Shown: positions 49,735 to 62,760, numbered from the stretch's first letter. The stretch is 64,000 nt of DNA from Sipunculus nudus (GCA_026874595.1 CM049306.1:26155519-26219518), one strand, 5' to 3'. Translations and numbers: made by a program. The notes: generated from the sequence alone by a model not told the origin.

Positions 49735-52700
49735 TACACCACGTATACACGTGTACAAAGAAATCGTGGCAAAACGCGCCATTGTGAACGTACCCTTCCA
49801 TGTTGAAAGACAATATTACTAGAGGTTGTATTAAAATGTAGAACATAGTATAACATCTGCAAAGGTTTGTCATTTTTTTTTTACTTTATAACATTACACC
49901 GAAATTCTGATATTTTCCCGCTGAAAGATTGCCATATTAATCGGTAACGAAGGCAAGGAAACTGGATGTTGTGTATATCCCTTTCTTACATATATAGGTC
50001 AAACCAAGTACAGAAAAGCTCAAATGAAAGTCAGTGTCAAACAAGGACTTACATTTCATATCGCTGGTTAGCCGTTGATTAAAATTCCTGATCTTAATTG
50101 TTCATGACCTTTCATGAAAAATAAAATACCACGTGACCTAACTGTAACCAACAATTACCATAAAACTCACCTGTGACAGAGGCCTGGTCCGGCTGACACA
50201 TGTACTGGAACACGATGTTACAGTTGAGCTTGTGAGGGTCGGAGTCTTCGTTCCCACCACATCCATGCTGGTTTGTCCACTCTATTGTCATAAACGTTTT
50301 GGCGTTTTTATTACTAGCTGATGTATATGGCCCACTTTGGAAATACGTCTGTTAGGAAACAAACAGAAAGTTAGATGAGCGCATTATGAATGCTTTGGTC
50401 AAAAGTATTATTATTCTGTTGTATGTAACCGTATAAAGAACATACTAGCTGCACATGCCAAGGAAAGGGATGGCATTATAGTCAATGTAAAGTCAAGGCA
50501 AATGGATTTGGGCCCTGTGTGTTTTTTTTTTTACTGTAGTGCCTTATTGTTTTGTTTTTTACTGTGGTGCTTTATTCCAGGGTATTATATGTAATTGTGT
50601 CCATTTATACATAGAATTCTTAAGTTTTATTTATGTCCAATATTTGACAAATGCACCAGGCATCACTTTATTACCAATTACTTTGTTTGATTGTTATTAT
50701 GATGCTCATTCAACGGGTTATACAGGTGTTACACTGTCGAAAGTTCTCAGCCTGGTCCATTATATGCTTCCACAATCGCGCGCTACTTTTCATCAAATTG
50801 TGCTCTTTGAATGGTTCATTATCCAGCTTACATTAATACGTGGTTTCTCTCGTTTTCACTGTTCATCCACATCAAGTTTCACAGGAAATCCTCTCATGAC
50901 TAAAGCTTCTACAGAATTAGCTGATTAGGCGGTGTTCCCTTAATTGTCCCTATAAATCTCACGACTGCACAAGCACAAGTTATTTTGCCCACTATGACGT
51001 CCGCTCCCAAACAACTATAAACAGTTCGATCTCTATTCATGGATCATATATTTAAGTCATTTGGCGCCCAAATTAGTGTGTGAGAGAGAGAGAGAGAGAG
51101 AGCATGCATGACGTATCACCTCTACATAACAGGATGGGAGTTGCTAAAATACCTGCCTTTATGACACCGATTACATATTCCTAGCTAATTTGAAGGAAAA
51201 ATAAATAAATATGGTATACAACATCGTAACATACTGTCGCACGTTATAATACTTTTATAACGTGATAATAACAATAAGCAAAATGATGATATACCGTCAG
51301 ATTCCTTAAGGAAGGGGTTTTGCATAGGGTAGTCCGAAGAAAATCACCCAGTTCCTTTTTTTCCAGACATTTATTATAATTTGCGTCAAGTGGGAAAAAA
51401 TGAAAAATATATCTTGTGAGAAAAAGGTTAAAGATACGAACAACATTGCCTGCGATATACTATCTACATTGCCTCTTCATATTCTAATTTCTTACCGAAG
51501 TATGGTTCATAATAACGTAACACATTTGTTGAGCCTTGAGGCTTTTCTGGGCAGTGACTCAATTAGGTTTCCGCCAGAACTAGTACGATTATACACGCGC
51601 CCATAAAAGGAATGCTAGGATATATAATGGTTCAAATTGACCTTAAGCATTGCACTCGTGGCCGTGACGGGCTATCTGCATGGCTGCATTACACCGTCTG
51701 GGCACGCCTGGGCGCAGATAATACCTGGATTACATAAGTCTACACAAATTATGCTGCGAAATCGTGTGTGCGTGACAGATTAATCATTACTATTAACCAC
51801 TGAAAACTCACCATCCGGTACTGTTTTGACTGGTCCCGTCCTGCAGACCGCTCCGTCTTGTCTCCAACATTGTAGCCTCCTCTGTTATTGTTCTATGAAT
51901 TAAACGATTTAACATTAACAGAAATTGATTTAACAAAATGAATATAACTGACCATTCCTGACTGTAAGAACGTTTCATTATGAGTCAAATTTATGACCGA
52001 TCATTACTGCATATTTTGAAATATTAAGACGGAAGGACTAATAGTGGATTTAAAGTATTTGTGAAAAAAGGACAGCAGAAAATTTTTCTATATGAAAACC
52101 TTGATAAACTTATTTTAGGTGTAAGGTCATGTCAAATCAATCTGATCCACCACGTCATAATTAAGACCTCCACCTGCGATGTGGTGATTTTGCCGTGACA
52201 TTCCAGCCAAACTATAATTTAAAGGAAATGTCAGTCCCAATGATCCAAATTCTCGCACCCAAATAAACGACTAGGCAGAGAATTTGTCACCTTTTTTTTC
52301 AATTCATGTCACTTGCGGGGGGGCATATATTAGAAGATTAATGACATGTATATGCACTACACGAATACTGTGGTAAACAGTGTACGGTTAAAAAACAATT
52401 GAAATTAAAAAACATAGTTAACATGCAGTGTTCATACCAATATACTTTTTCTCAATACTTTTAGTGCTTCATGGACGTTCTTATCTAGGTATACATTTTG
52501 TGATATTTTCGCAAAAGCAAGCCACTGTAACTGCACCTCGAAACTCAAAAGCAACCGGTGGAAAAAGGTGCTGTGATACTTTGGTTGCACACACAACAAC
52601 CGCATACCACAAGTAGCCGGAAATGTGTAAAAGTAGCATCCCCACATGAAAGACCACATGTATCAAGAAAAAAACTATGAATCATTGATCAGGATGGGCA

Positions 52701-52863
52701 GGATTCTGAATGTCCTCCTTACCTGTGAGTCAAACAGTCTGTTGGCGTTTGCTCGCTGTGCTGAGCGTTCGTTCAGCCTGTTATTAGAGCCTCTAGGGGA
52801 GTGCATATATACATCAGCCAAGCAGCCAGTTACTGCCAGCAACAACAAATATAAATGTCTCAT
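43530..52863 (-). CDS. Secreted DD3-3-like protein
   Basis: A complete gene with twelve coding exons: 52863-52723, 51892-51812, 50348-50171, 49072-48887, 48571-48379, 47678-47512, 47200-47056, 46895-46791, 46419-46357, 45040-44745, 44374-44303, 43906-43530. They sum to 2004 nt (667 aa plus TAA) with consistent phases. Residues 1-16 are a signal peptide ([16 protein letters not shown]), and the mature chain begins [13 protein letters not shown], the family hallmark. Next come [11 protein letters not shown], cysteine pairs ([15 protein letters not shown]), [68 protein letters not shown], a Gly/Asn linker (about 519-543), and a C-terminal domain with CLKSAQC and the double sequon in NFTNRSQKG. 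It ends VVK with no membrane helix, so it is predicted to be secreted. A non-coding first exon ending at 53353 (donor GTGAGT) joins the acceptor at 52875, 11 nt before the ATG. Function unknown; the family is named from a Dictyostelium cDNA. Confidence 0.9.
44040..44140 (-). pseudogene. Duplicated exon-11 acceptor fragment (101-bp direct repeat)
   Basis: Identical over 101 bp to 44342-44442. On the coding strand it carries the intron 3' end with its GTAG acceptor plus the first 33 nt of exon 11 (44040-44072), without the donor. It lies between exon 11 and the last exon, so it is a broken exon copy that could act as a decoy 3' splice site. Confidence 0.85.
49651..49730. repeat. (TA)n microsatellite
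   Basis: About 80 bp of TA in the third intron of the secreted DD3-3-like gene, giving spurious YIYIYI frames on both strands. Confidence 0.97.
50520..51800. other. Intron of the secreted DD3-3-like gene, nothing recognised
   Basis: The stretch holds a 129-codon frame (50539-50928 +) with no family match, a (GA)n run at about 51080-51100, and no element boundaries that I can define. Confidence 0.5.
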
Positions 52864-53353
52864 CTCTCCTGTTTCTGAAATAAGATTACACATGCAAATC
52901 ATTTAATCTATAAATGTACGTTAAAGTACAGAATACACATCATTCATGGATCATTTAACAGGACGATCAAACTAGATGCTTCCTCTACATACACACGCAT
53001 TTACTTTCTCATGGACAACACGGATAAGGTATAGAATAGTACAATGCCAAGGAATTCACCTGCTTGATCAATTCACATATGCTTCACATTCTGTTATATA
53101 CGTGTATACATTAATCTCTGCAGGATTAGGTCGGTATGATTAATTCGGTAATATATGTTTAGAGTAATATATTGATAATATTGACTACAGTATATTAATA
53201 TTTTAAGAGAAATATATTAATATTTCAAGTAACATATGAATGAAAATATATAAAATCGTCTCCAATATTTTGACATAGTTGAAGCTTCCATCCAATTAAC
53301 AGTTTTCCAAAACAAGCCTGATGTTACGTTATAACCAAGTACAGCGACTCACC

Positions 53354-53836
53354 TCGGGGAAACCTGCAGACTTTTCTTGCCGTTACACTTTTCAGATTTC
53401 AAGAGTTGTGGTACAGGTTCATACAGGGCCTTATTAAAGCCAGCACGCTGGAACACTATTTATTAACCGGACCTTGTTAATCCCCTCCTCATGTTCGTTC
53501 ACGTACATCACGATGTCGACCTTTGACCCGCTTAATATAAAGAAATATAGATCCAACAATTTATAATCGTTTATTTTTTATTTTAAAATAAATAAATGAA
53601 TAAACTTTTTCTTATTCTTTACATTTTACAAATAAAATTGTGAAAAAGACCCAAATAAAAATTAAGTTAAGCATTGCATAATGCGCTCATGCAAGAACAT
53701 ATGCAAATTTGTAGTGCTCGGGTCATGCATTATACCCTGCATTGAGATATATATACACTAGTAAAATTGCATTCATAACCAGCACAACGGTGGGACACGC
53801 GAGGAAGCTATAGTGATAAGAGCGTGGACGGCAGAC
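53354..53836. promoter_or_regulatory. Shared intergenic promoter region of the divergent DD3-3 pair
   Basis: Only 483 bp separate the first-exon donor of the minus-strand gene from the ATG of the plus-strand gene, so both transcription starts fall here. TATATATAC at 53748-53756 is a plausible TATA box for the plus gene (start about 53780). On the minus strand TTAATAAATAG (about 53456-53466) is a weaker TATA-like box. CGACCTTTGACCC at 53517-53529 (minus strand GGGTCAAAGGTCG) fits a DR1 nuclear-receptor element. Positions are sequence-based guesses. Confidence 0.55.
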
Positions 53837-56800
53837 ATGGGACCTGTACTGATATACATGACTTTGCTGGTAGCAGTGAATGCTGATATATATTTTCACA
53901 ATCCAAGGTAAGAATGTTTTTTTCTCTCATATTTTCTTTTTCTTAAGGAATGCATGTAACATATAACATTTAACTGGATTAATACAATTGTTTTTTTAGG
54001 CTTTCTATGTATCAATATTTAGACTAAATTAATTATTTTTAAAGATATATAACCCACGAGCCGCATTTATAGACTGGTCTATTCGACTATTTGGAAAAAA
54101 TGAAAATCATAATCGTATTTTTTTTAAAATGTATACTACAAACGATTTTAATGTTTCAGATGATTAAAAAATTGTTTTCATATATGCCTGGAAGACTATG
54201 ATTCATGGGAAAAGGAAACATTTAATTGCAATTTGCATAATGTGGTCAATATGGGAATAAACATATACATTTATAACCAGCCTCATGTTGTTACAGAAAG
54301 TATGTACATATTAACAACAATTGCAGATACGTAAGTCATATTATATAAAAAAAACTTATTTTTAAATGACCAGGATATGCAATTATAAGCGCTCGTGTGG
54401 TTCGCTTTGTCCCTCCATCATGGTGCTACCAAAGCAAAACTAAAGTTAACCCGGTCTCGTTATACAAGAAATGATATATCTATCTAATTTCAATATAATT
54501 TTGGTTGGTCTGTCAATTATGACTGAATTATATCAGCAGCATTTCTTTCACAATATGTTTGCATAAAAGATTATAATATGACACATATATGACACTCAAT
54601 ATAATCTAAAATGGTATTTATTTGTTGCAGGGGTAGCAATAACAGGCTGGATGAGAGAGGGAGAGAAAGAAGAAACGCAAACAGGTAATACACTGAATGC
54701 ATACAGTTATAGGTAAAACCAAAAAAGTTCTCAGTCCCATAATGTTATCATTTGCCAATAAAAAAAAGCAAAACAGATTTTGCATAATCTGAACTTTTTT
54801 GTCAGAAAGCTGTCAGGACTTATTTGTTACAGTCAACTCTAGTGTCACATGAGCTACAGGGAATCCCTTCTAAAAGAAAAATTTATATCTCAACAAACGA
54901 TAAGTATTTTTACACTTTTTGCAGCAAATTTTCAGGGCTCTAATCAATAATATGCCGTGATTCTATTGTTCAATGATTCGGGGGGGGGGGGGGGGGACCT
55001 TAATACATATCTTGATATGCGAATACATTTTACATGTCAAACCAAGGAGATTACGTGACCTCGATATATAAAACCAATAAATCTTAATTCTTTTACCATG
55101 TGGTTTAAAAGCATATGCAAGGTTGTTTCATCATAAAACGTTTTTAGTCCGTTATTTATATGGCCCAGTCGCATCAGCATAAAGCTGTGTGTAACATATC
55201 ATTTTTAACTTTATCAGTTTATTCTAATAGAATATCATTTTTTCCAGACTCTTTGATTCACAGAACAACAACAGAGGTGGCTACAATGTTGGCAGTTTGT
55301 ATTATTATGTTGGTTCAAAACTACCGATTGAATGGTAAGTTTTTTTTCACTTAATAATTTCCCTATTCTATAACTGCTGAGAAATATTATTTTCCATCAA
55401 TAAAATTCTATATTTTATTCATATATTTACTTTATAGATTCTCTTTCGTTTCATATTTGATGTATTTAAATTAACCTCACTTAAAGTTTTACTTATATCA
55501 ACTTATTTGATTCTTCCTATGTAAATGAAGAGACTTACCAAATTTAGCATGTTGATGCTGTATACCTGTGTACGCAGGTATGTGTTGATTAAATGATGTA
55601 TAATGTTTATTTATACAAGGTCAACTCTTGTGATTAAAAAAAATATAATATTCATAACATTTCTCTAGTGATTTGGCTTTGTGTGCTCGTAAGTTATATT
55701 TTGATAAAATAAAACAGGTAATTTATTTTTTTCCTGCAGGACAAATCAACACTCTTGTAACACCCCGAACAATCATTGCGAGTTAATCGTACAGTATATG
55801 TGCGGGGATGCTGTGCGTGATGGAACAACTATTTCGTAAGTAATCAAATATTTTAAATAAATTTGTGCTGCTTATTGCTTTAATAGTTCACTTCTATTTA
55901 AACTGAACTTTCTTTTGTTTTAAAGCAACATGTCAGTGGTTGTAGGTGCAATAAAAGTAGTGAGATAAGGCCAAAAAAAATTAAAGGTATGGTTCTCAGG
56001 CACCGCCCGCATCAATTTTAACCCCCCCGCATCAAAAATTTTTATTTTGATTTTCAACAGAAACTTACCGATTTTGAGCTGCAGCCGCTCGGATATTTCT
56101 TTTAAGTAGATAAAATCATACAATTTCCTTTGTTATGTAGTGCTTTAGCTTGTTTAGCAAAATAAATCTGTTATTATCATGTTTTTTCCTTATCATCTGA
56201 CATTTTTATCGAAACATACAAAAAAGATAAAAAATAAAAAAACCGCCCGCCCGCATTGATTTCTAAAAAAAAAGTGCCTGAGAACCATATCTTTTTTTTA
56301 TTTTGGCCTAATACATGTACTGTGTTTGTTAACATTGCTTTTGACTTAGTCTTAAACTTGGTATATGAAGTGTTGTGCGCTTGAGACCATTTATAAATAT
56401 ATAAGGTGTTTATGTTGTATAATTTCATTGTACCCCTACATGTATGCACATAATTAGAATATTTAAACGGAAAATATCAAGGTGACATGCTCGGAACTTG
56501 TTGCCTGGTTCCCGGTTTATTATATGTGGATTGTTTTATTACAGGACCATCCCTGATAACCCGATGCAGTGTAAGAACTACGACTGTAACTCTCACACGG
56601 AGTACGGGATGCACGAGGATTACGATTACTACATGAACTGTAAACTACGACAGAGGAACAAGGGGCTCTTCACGGCAGACCAGGTAACCGAGTTTAATAC
56701 ATATTGATCTTAGTTTGGACCTATATGCGTATCTTCATTTAGTGTGGAATGTATTGAGATATAGAAAACCGCAGCAAACATCCCATGAAAAGGCAGAAAA

Positions 56801-59800
56801 GACGCACTTAGGTTTTGTTGTTTAAGATGTATTCTGGTGTATTTTCTTAAAAATATTTATTACTCATTAAAAAAGAATAGGACAGGCAAGAAAGTGAGTT
56901 AGATATGAAATTTCTTTTATAAAAATGAAAAATGAAAATGAAAATAAGGAAGTCTTTAAATGAAGGAGTGAAAAAGTATAAAAGGTGATAAAAAATACAA
57001 ATTTACACAATATTAGGAAATTATAAATGATGAATATTATGACCCATACATGTGCAATAGAATCTGCGTGGGAGAGAAAGAGCCAGAAATACACGTCAGA
57101 ATCCTCGTGGAACCCGCAGAGGGTACGAGTGTCCGGAGGAGAGAGATTACTACCCTTACTGGCATCCTACACCATGGAGGGTGAGTTGTTTCACCAACCA
57201 GTCTATACATGTCAAGAATGATCAAACATTACCCTCAACATTGAGGTCTCTTGTCTCTCTCATGCTCCAATATCTTTAATGCATTATAACCCAAGAACAG
57301 CCCATGGGGAAATGTATATAAAATATATATTTGAAAACGTGTAATGAATCTTATTCTAAGTTTTACTGCTTATGTATGACCTCATGTTACGACCAGCTAG
57401 ATGGTTCCAAGAACGTTGGAATGAGGAAGTGAATCCGCATAAGACATATCACCATTATTGGTATTAGCTCTCTCAAAACCTTTATTCACATTAAGGATAG
57501 AAGGCTGGTGGACTCTTTTTATGTGCGATCTTCTTAAGCCCCACTGATGTTTCTTAGGCGGAAATGTTGGATTTAGGAATAAAAATAACTTCAATGACCG
57601 AAGTTGAGGAAAACACTTTCATTGAAATCGTTAATTATACCTGTCGGCACTTAAATGCTACAGGCCTGAATGATGTACAGCTCTGAATGAGCGATTTTGG
57701 TTATCCCTCCACAAAGTTTGCAGTGTGGAGCAACAATTGCTTCCACCCAATGTACTTGCTTATGATTGTGTGAATTTGGTCTTGAACATGCAGGATATCG
57801 CTGTGATGACGAATGATGTGAACCGCTGTCCTTACTACCAAGAAAACAGTGAAAATGTCAAAGGTCGCTGGGCATGCGTGTTACCAAGAAGTCTAATGAT
57901 GAGAAATCAGAAGAACAGACAATTTATAATTCCCAACAACCAGAAGGACTGTGAGGTGGGAACGAAAGCCATTGAAACTGATACACAATACACGTTACCA
58001 CACAATAATATGTTCGTTTTTACAATCCACAATTGTCGTTGATTTCTGTCTCAATTAAGTGTCGTAGTCACAATAACATCTTTAAAAATACATCCTTAAT
58101 ATAAACACTAAACAAATGTTAATAATAATCACTTCTGCGTGTTTTTATTCTAATTTCTAAGCAATATCTGATATATAAAACAAGAAATAATCACCTAATG
58201 TTTCAATGTACTGCCTAACAACTACTTCTTTTCCTTTATGAAGTCATTCAGGTGGCCGAAAAATGACAGGAACGGCACTCGCGCTAGATGGGTCCAATTT
58301 CCCTCACACAAACAGGCAGCGCCACAGTGCCAAGAAACCCGCTTCAGTCGAGACAATCACCTAGGTAACGGCCTGGGAGGGTTCCCAAACACGTTCGACT
58401 GGACTGTGCCAAACACACTACATGAAAGATGCGTGCTTAGAATCAGGTATAACCCTTTTACTCTTCTAATAAGGTATACCTATATCACTTAACATATTAG
58501 ACTGGCCAAGTCGGTAAGCTTTTGTTTTGCTAGTTGGCATTACCTCGGGCAGGCACTCCTATCCGGTGGGAAATTATAAAACCAATAAATTCATAGGACC
58601 GTCATGTTTGGTCGGCTTTACCAGTAGGTACACATGAACCATGCAGCGCCATGGTAAAATTGCTGAAGCAGAAAGCTTTTACATTCTAGTAACTTTACAC
58701 ACACATTTAAAAATATCGATTTTAAATTTCATATACTCGTCTTTTTTAATAATTATCCTTTTAAAGCTGCCTTTCCATGAATATGATTTTTATGCGGTGC
58801 GATGGCATTGCGCTGGCGAGGATATACCTAGCGGAGCGTTGAACGCGTTCACCGCGCGGAAACCCGCGTCATTGAAAAGGCTACATGAATAAAATGATTA
58901 AAAACGCTTGAGCGATTTTGACCGCCAACGCAACGCCATCGCACTGCTGAAAGAACGCGTTCATGGAAAGGCAGCCTAACGTGGCCACTTCCTTTGCTGC
59001 AGAGAACGCTAGCGGCCCTCAGAACTGACATTGAACAGTTCTGATTTAAAACCGTTATCACTCATGTATCTAATCTAGTCTTTTCTTTTAATGTTTCCGT
59101 TTTCAAGTGTATTTAAAAATAATAATAATATCAAGCCATCTGTTTCAGCGTCATTTTCTTCTTCGTCTTTCAGATACAACATCTCTACCGCTGATTATAA
59201 TGCTTGGGATGACAGTGTGAATGCCTCAAATAATGCACCAAAAGCAGGCCAGCCCGCCAAATTATCTCTGGCCGCAAAATTTGGCTTCCAGTCAGACAGC
59301 GCAGCGAGCCAAAGGGGCTATGTTTTCGAGAATAACCCAGAAGTGAACGTGTTTGAAGGGATAAAATTTAAGTTAAGACTGGCAATTAATACCGCGCAGT
59401 TTGGAAGGACCTTCCAAGACAGGTAAGTGTATATAGATATAGAATCACAGCAGTTCTGAATAAATGCAGATGTTCATTTGTATATAATTGAAAATAACTG
59501 TTTGCGGGGATTACCTGCCCATCCTTACCTGTTCTTGTAACCGGTACATATCTCCTTAGTTTCTCAGGTAAAATAACGAAATTTTCATGTTCTGTGAATA
59601 TTTGGCAAAATAACTTCTTGACGAAATGGCCCTTGTAAAAATGACATATATAAATGCAGCACCATGGACTAATATCTGCTTATACACAACCTTCGTTGCA
59701 GGTCTCACACATTTGCCATACGTGGCAGACCAAAAGAGCTGAAGGGTGCAACAATCCACAACCTGAACGTTCGTGGAAAACGTGGTAACATTGTACAGGT

Positions 59801-62315
59801 TTACCCTGGGGTGGAATATGACTTTGTCCCAAACACCTTGGAAGCCTCCAAAGATGATTACATACACTTTCAGTGAGTTAAATAATTAAAATGACATTTA
59901 CACACCTGCGTTATAACGTGAACTGGCATGTTAATATTCTGTACCTCAGTGTTTGAGGTTTCTTTTTCCTGCAGAAAAATGTTTGATTTATATATCTTTG
60001 AAGACCTTTCTTTTTATTTGACGATGGTGCATAAAGAAAGCTATTACATAAAACTTAAGTTTCATAAAGATATTTGCTGGTATATCAATGATGTGTTTCT
60101 TAACCCATTTCAACGTTTATTTGATAACAAGGAAGGGTCTGGTGAAGATACACGGGTCTTAGAATGCATTGAAACATTTCAGTGAACACATTTTAACTGT
60201 TCCTTGAGTGCTTTTGTTGTAATCTTATGTTTACCTGGTCTTACTTTACCTTAAGTTGACCCGGTCATTATTTTTGCTGTTCAGGTGGACTGGTTCCAAT
60301 ACCAATCCAAACAACAACGATGGACAGGGTCAGGCCGGGTCAGATCGTTCCAATGTTGTCCTGCAGAGGGAGCAGTCGTACGATGAAGGCACTGGCGTAT
60401 TCTACAGTGATACAGAGAAGTACGGTCACTGGGGCCGCAGTTATCCAGCATCACTCAGCAACGCTTCCTTCCTTGGCTTCTCTAAGGAAAATCTTATGAG
60501 ACTGGCTCTCCTTGAAAACCGTAAGTAAAAAAAACTGGATAATCAATTCAGTCTGAATACAATTTCATTACTTTAATTTTGCAAATATATTTCATGTAAT
60601 ATTGATCACATGAAGTTAATGGTAATATATTTTACTTATGACAATAACTGCTTTTCGATAACCACCCCCTGAGCGTAAGAAACAGGCAGTCTATGTACAA
60701 GACAAATGTTTATATATGGGTACCACAATGTAAATAGGTTAAACGTAAAGATATTATTTTTAATTATAGATAATTGAACGTTTAAAGCTTCGTAGAAAAG
60801 TATATACATTCATAAACAGGACTAGTAACCAGGTAGAAGACAGTAACACAAATCCCCCCTTTGCTAAAGCAATCAGTGTTTTACCCGCCGGTGTGCATCA
60901 CTATAGATTTTTCTTATTAAAATTATACACGTGCATGTCAGTAAACAATTAAGAGAATTTCAGGTATATCAAATACATTCGATAAAGTGTTTTAAGATAT
61001 ATAAGTGAGAGATTACAGATGTACCTAATTGCTAAATAACAACCAAATATTTTCTTTGCTCCGATTCCATCCCATGCAAACCTTGAAAGAACTCGCATAT
61101 AAATTGGTAATTCATAATAGGACAGCAAAATAACTAAATTTATATGAGATGCATACAAATATGGTTTCTACAAGAGAAGTTATTGTCTTTATTAGACCAT
61201 CCTTTCTTGTTTTCTGTTCTCTCAGATCAGTTCCGTGGTGAGATGTCGGAGTTAGACGATGCCGGTACGTATTTTGACCTGAAACCTCAAAAGGTCACCA
61301 GAGAGGGTATCTACCACTACCTCAGCACCAGAAACAACAATTTCTCCAACAGAAGTCAGAAAGGCAAGATCATTGTCATAAGAAGAAGAAAAGCTGAGCA
61401 GAGTATTGGATGGAATGGAGGACAGGCAGAACTGACAGAGTAAGTCTGTTACAGGATTGTTAAATATTTAACATCATTGATATTTTAATTTATGCCGCTT
61501 TTTTTTAAGTGGGATATAAAGTTAACGTCTACTGTTTTGTCCACAGATCATTTAAGGTAACATTCGGAAGAGGAACCTTGTCCAAGCTGCAGCAGCTAAC
61601 AATTGAAGAAATTTCTGTGGATGAAGGACGGAATGCCATAGAACATGCTGGACGGGTACCACCTGTGAGTGTTTTCCTAATTTATTTGAGCATTAAATGC
61701 TCATGTATTTAGTAAATGAACAACTTCAACAAGTTAATGAATACCCATCAAGAATGTAAAAAGGAGCGCTTTGCAGTTGTTTTTCCTACAGTCTGCCTAA
61801 ACTTTGACACAGCAAACTAGTTCCATGTAATTATTTTATAATAGGCCTTTACTAATATATTTGTTTTTGGGTCATTCGTCAGGGACATTCATTGTTACCT
61901 TTAATTTTCTCCATCACAGAATGGGGATTATGCCAGCAACTTCTTGGTTCTTGAGCCCAGTGACAAGATCACATCTGGTAACAAGAAGTTTACCATTGAA
62001 GCAGAGATCGACCCTGGCAGTCCAGGCAGCACTGTCAACCTGTACCGAGCAGACAGCAGCAGCTTTGCCACGTGGACGGTCATGGACTGTGACATCAGTG
62101 GACGTAAAGCCGTCTGTCAGACAGACAGAGGGGGTACTTACATAGCCATCCGTGACAGTAAAGTACCTGTGATCGTGGGTATCGTTGCAGCCCTGGTAGT
62201 GTTAGTGGCCATCATAGCAGGAACTGCAGTGTACTGCCGCAGGAACCCCGATAAGCTGACCAACGTCCGTAATTGTTTCAGACAGGCTTCCAGTTCCATG
62301 CAAGGACAAGTGTAG
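53837..62315 (+). CDS. Membrane-anchored DD3-3-like protein
   Basis: A complete gene with fourteen coding exons: 53837-53907, 54631-54684, 55248-55334, 55740-55835, 56545-56683, 57061-57180, 57794-57955, 58244-58446, 59174-59422, 59702-59872, 60285-60520, 61226-61439, 61547-61664, 61920-62315. They sum to 2316 nt (771 aa plus TAG) with consistent phases. Residues 1-16 form a signal peptide; the mature chain starts [13 protein letters not shown]. Family blocks shared with the divergent neighbour include [72 protein letters not shown] and [17 protein letters not shown] with its two sequons. The neighbour ends at that point; this protein continues with about 180 residues: a basic RRRK patch, an acidic/Ser-rich domain with two cysteines (DCDIS, VCQTD), a transmembrane helix at about 722-745 ([20 protein letters not shown]) and a 26-residue cytoplasmic tail with basic residues. 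Predicted type I membrane protein. Exon 8 needs the AAG acceptor at 58241-58243; the nearby CAG acceptor would break the frame. Function unknown. Confidence 0.9.
55969..56308. mobile_element. PIF/Harbinger-type MITE
   Basis: The ends GGCCAAA and TTTGGCC form an imperfect TIR of about 35 bp ('atggttctcaggcac' left, 'gtgcctgagaaccat' right). TAA flanks both sides (55966-55968, 56309-56311), the 3-bp TWA target of this superfamily. 340 bp, in intron 4 of the membrane-anchored DD3-3 gene. Confidence 0.65.
58765..58976. mobile_element. PIF/Harbinger-type MITE, 212 bp
   Basis: GCTGCCTTTCCATGAA (58766-58781) and its exact complement (58960-58975) are 16-bp TIRs. TAA flanks both ends (58762-58764, 58977-58979). 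The interior is CG-rich and partly self-complementary ('gaacgcgttca', 'gaacgcgttcatgg'). In intron 8 of the membrane-anchored DD3-3 gene. Confidence 0.75.
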
Positions 62316-62760
62316 TGTTTGTACAAGTAATTATGTTTGGTTAAAGAGCATTACAAATACAGAAAACAACATTCTTATATATATATTCTTGTAGAATCTT
62401 TACAATCTTAATTACTGACATCATTCCATCTTGCCTGAATACAATGAAGAATCAAGAAAACAAATTTCTGTCTTTTGTTCTACAGTATAAATAGTTCACG
62501 ATTAAATGCTTCTTAATTCATAACTTATAGATATGGATAATATATGTATTTAATCTTTAATGCCAAATAACATGACATTACACTGTGACGTTCTTTAAGG
62601 ATGTAAACTTTGAAGTTCATCCATCAGTGCCCAATGTCTTCTTTTGCAATTGACCAAGAAGTGAATGATGAACTATCGGTTAGGCTGTTTCATTATGGAA
62701 CATGATCACGAAGCAGTCCTTAATATATTTTATTAAATTTGTCTGCTGGCCAGATTGCCG

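Noticed and set aside
50539-50928. 129-aa plus-strand frame
   Set aside because: It lies in an intron of the secreted DD3-3 gene, has no recognisable domain and odd composition; probably a chance frame.
52790-52863. Idea that the HxPRG mature N-terminus is a lytic polysaccharide monooxygenase-like histidine brace
   Set aside because: The histidine is not the first residue of the predicted mature chain, and the rest of that fold's signature is not evident.
58251-58446. Alternative acceptor TTCAG at 58247-58251 for exon 8 of the membrane-anchored gene
   Set aside because: From a phase-0 upstream exon it would hit TGA within five codons; the AAG acceptor at 58241-58243 keeps the frame.
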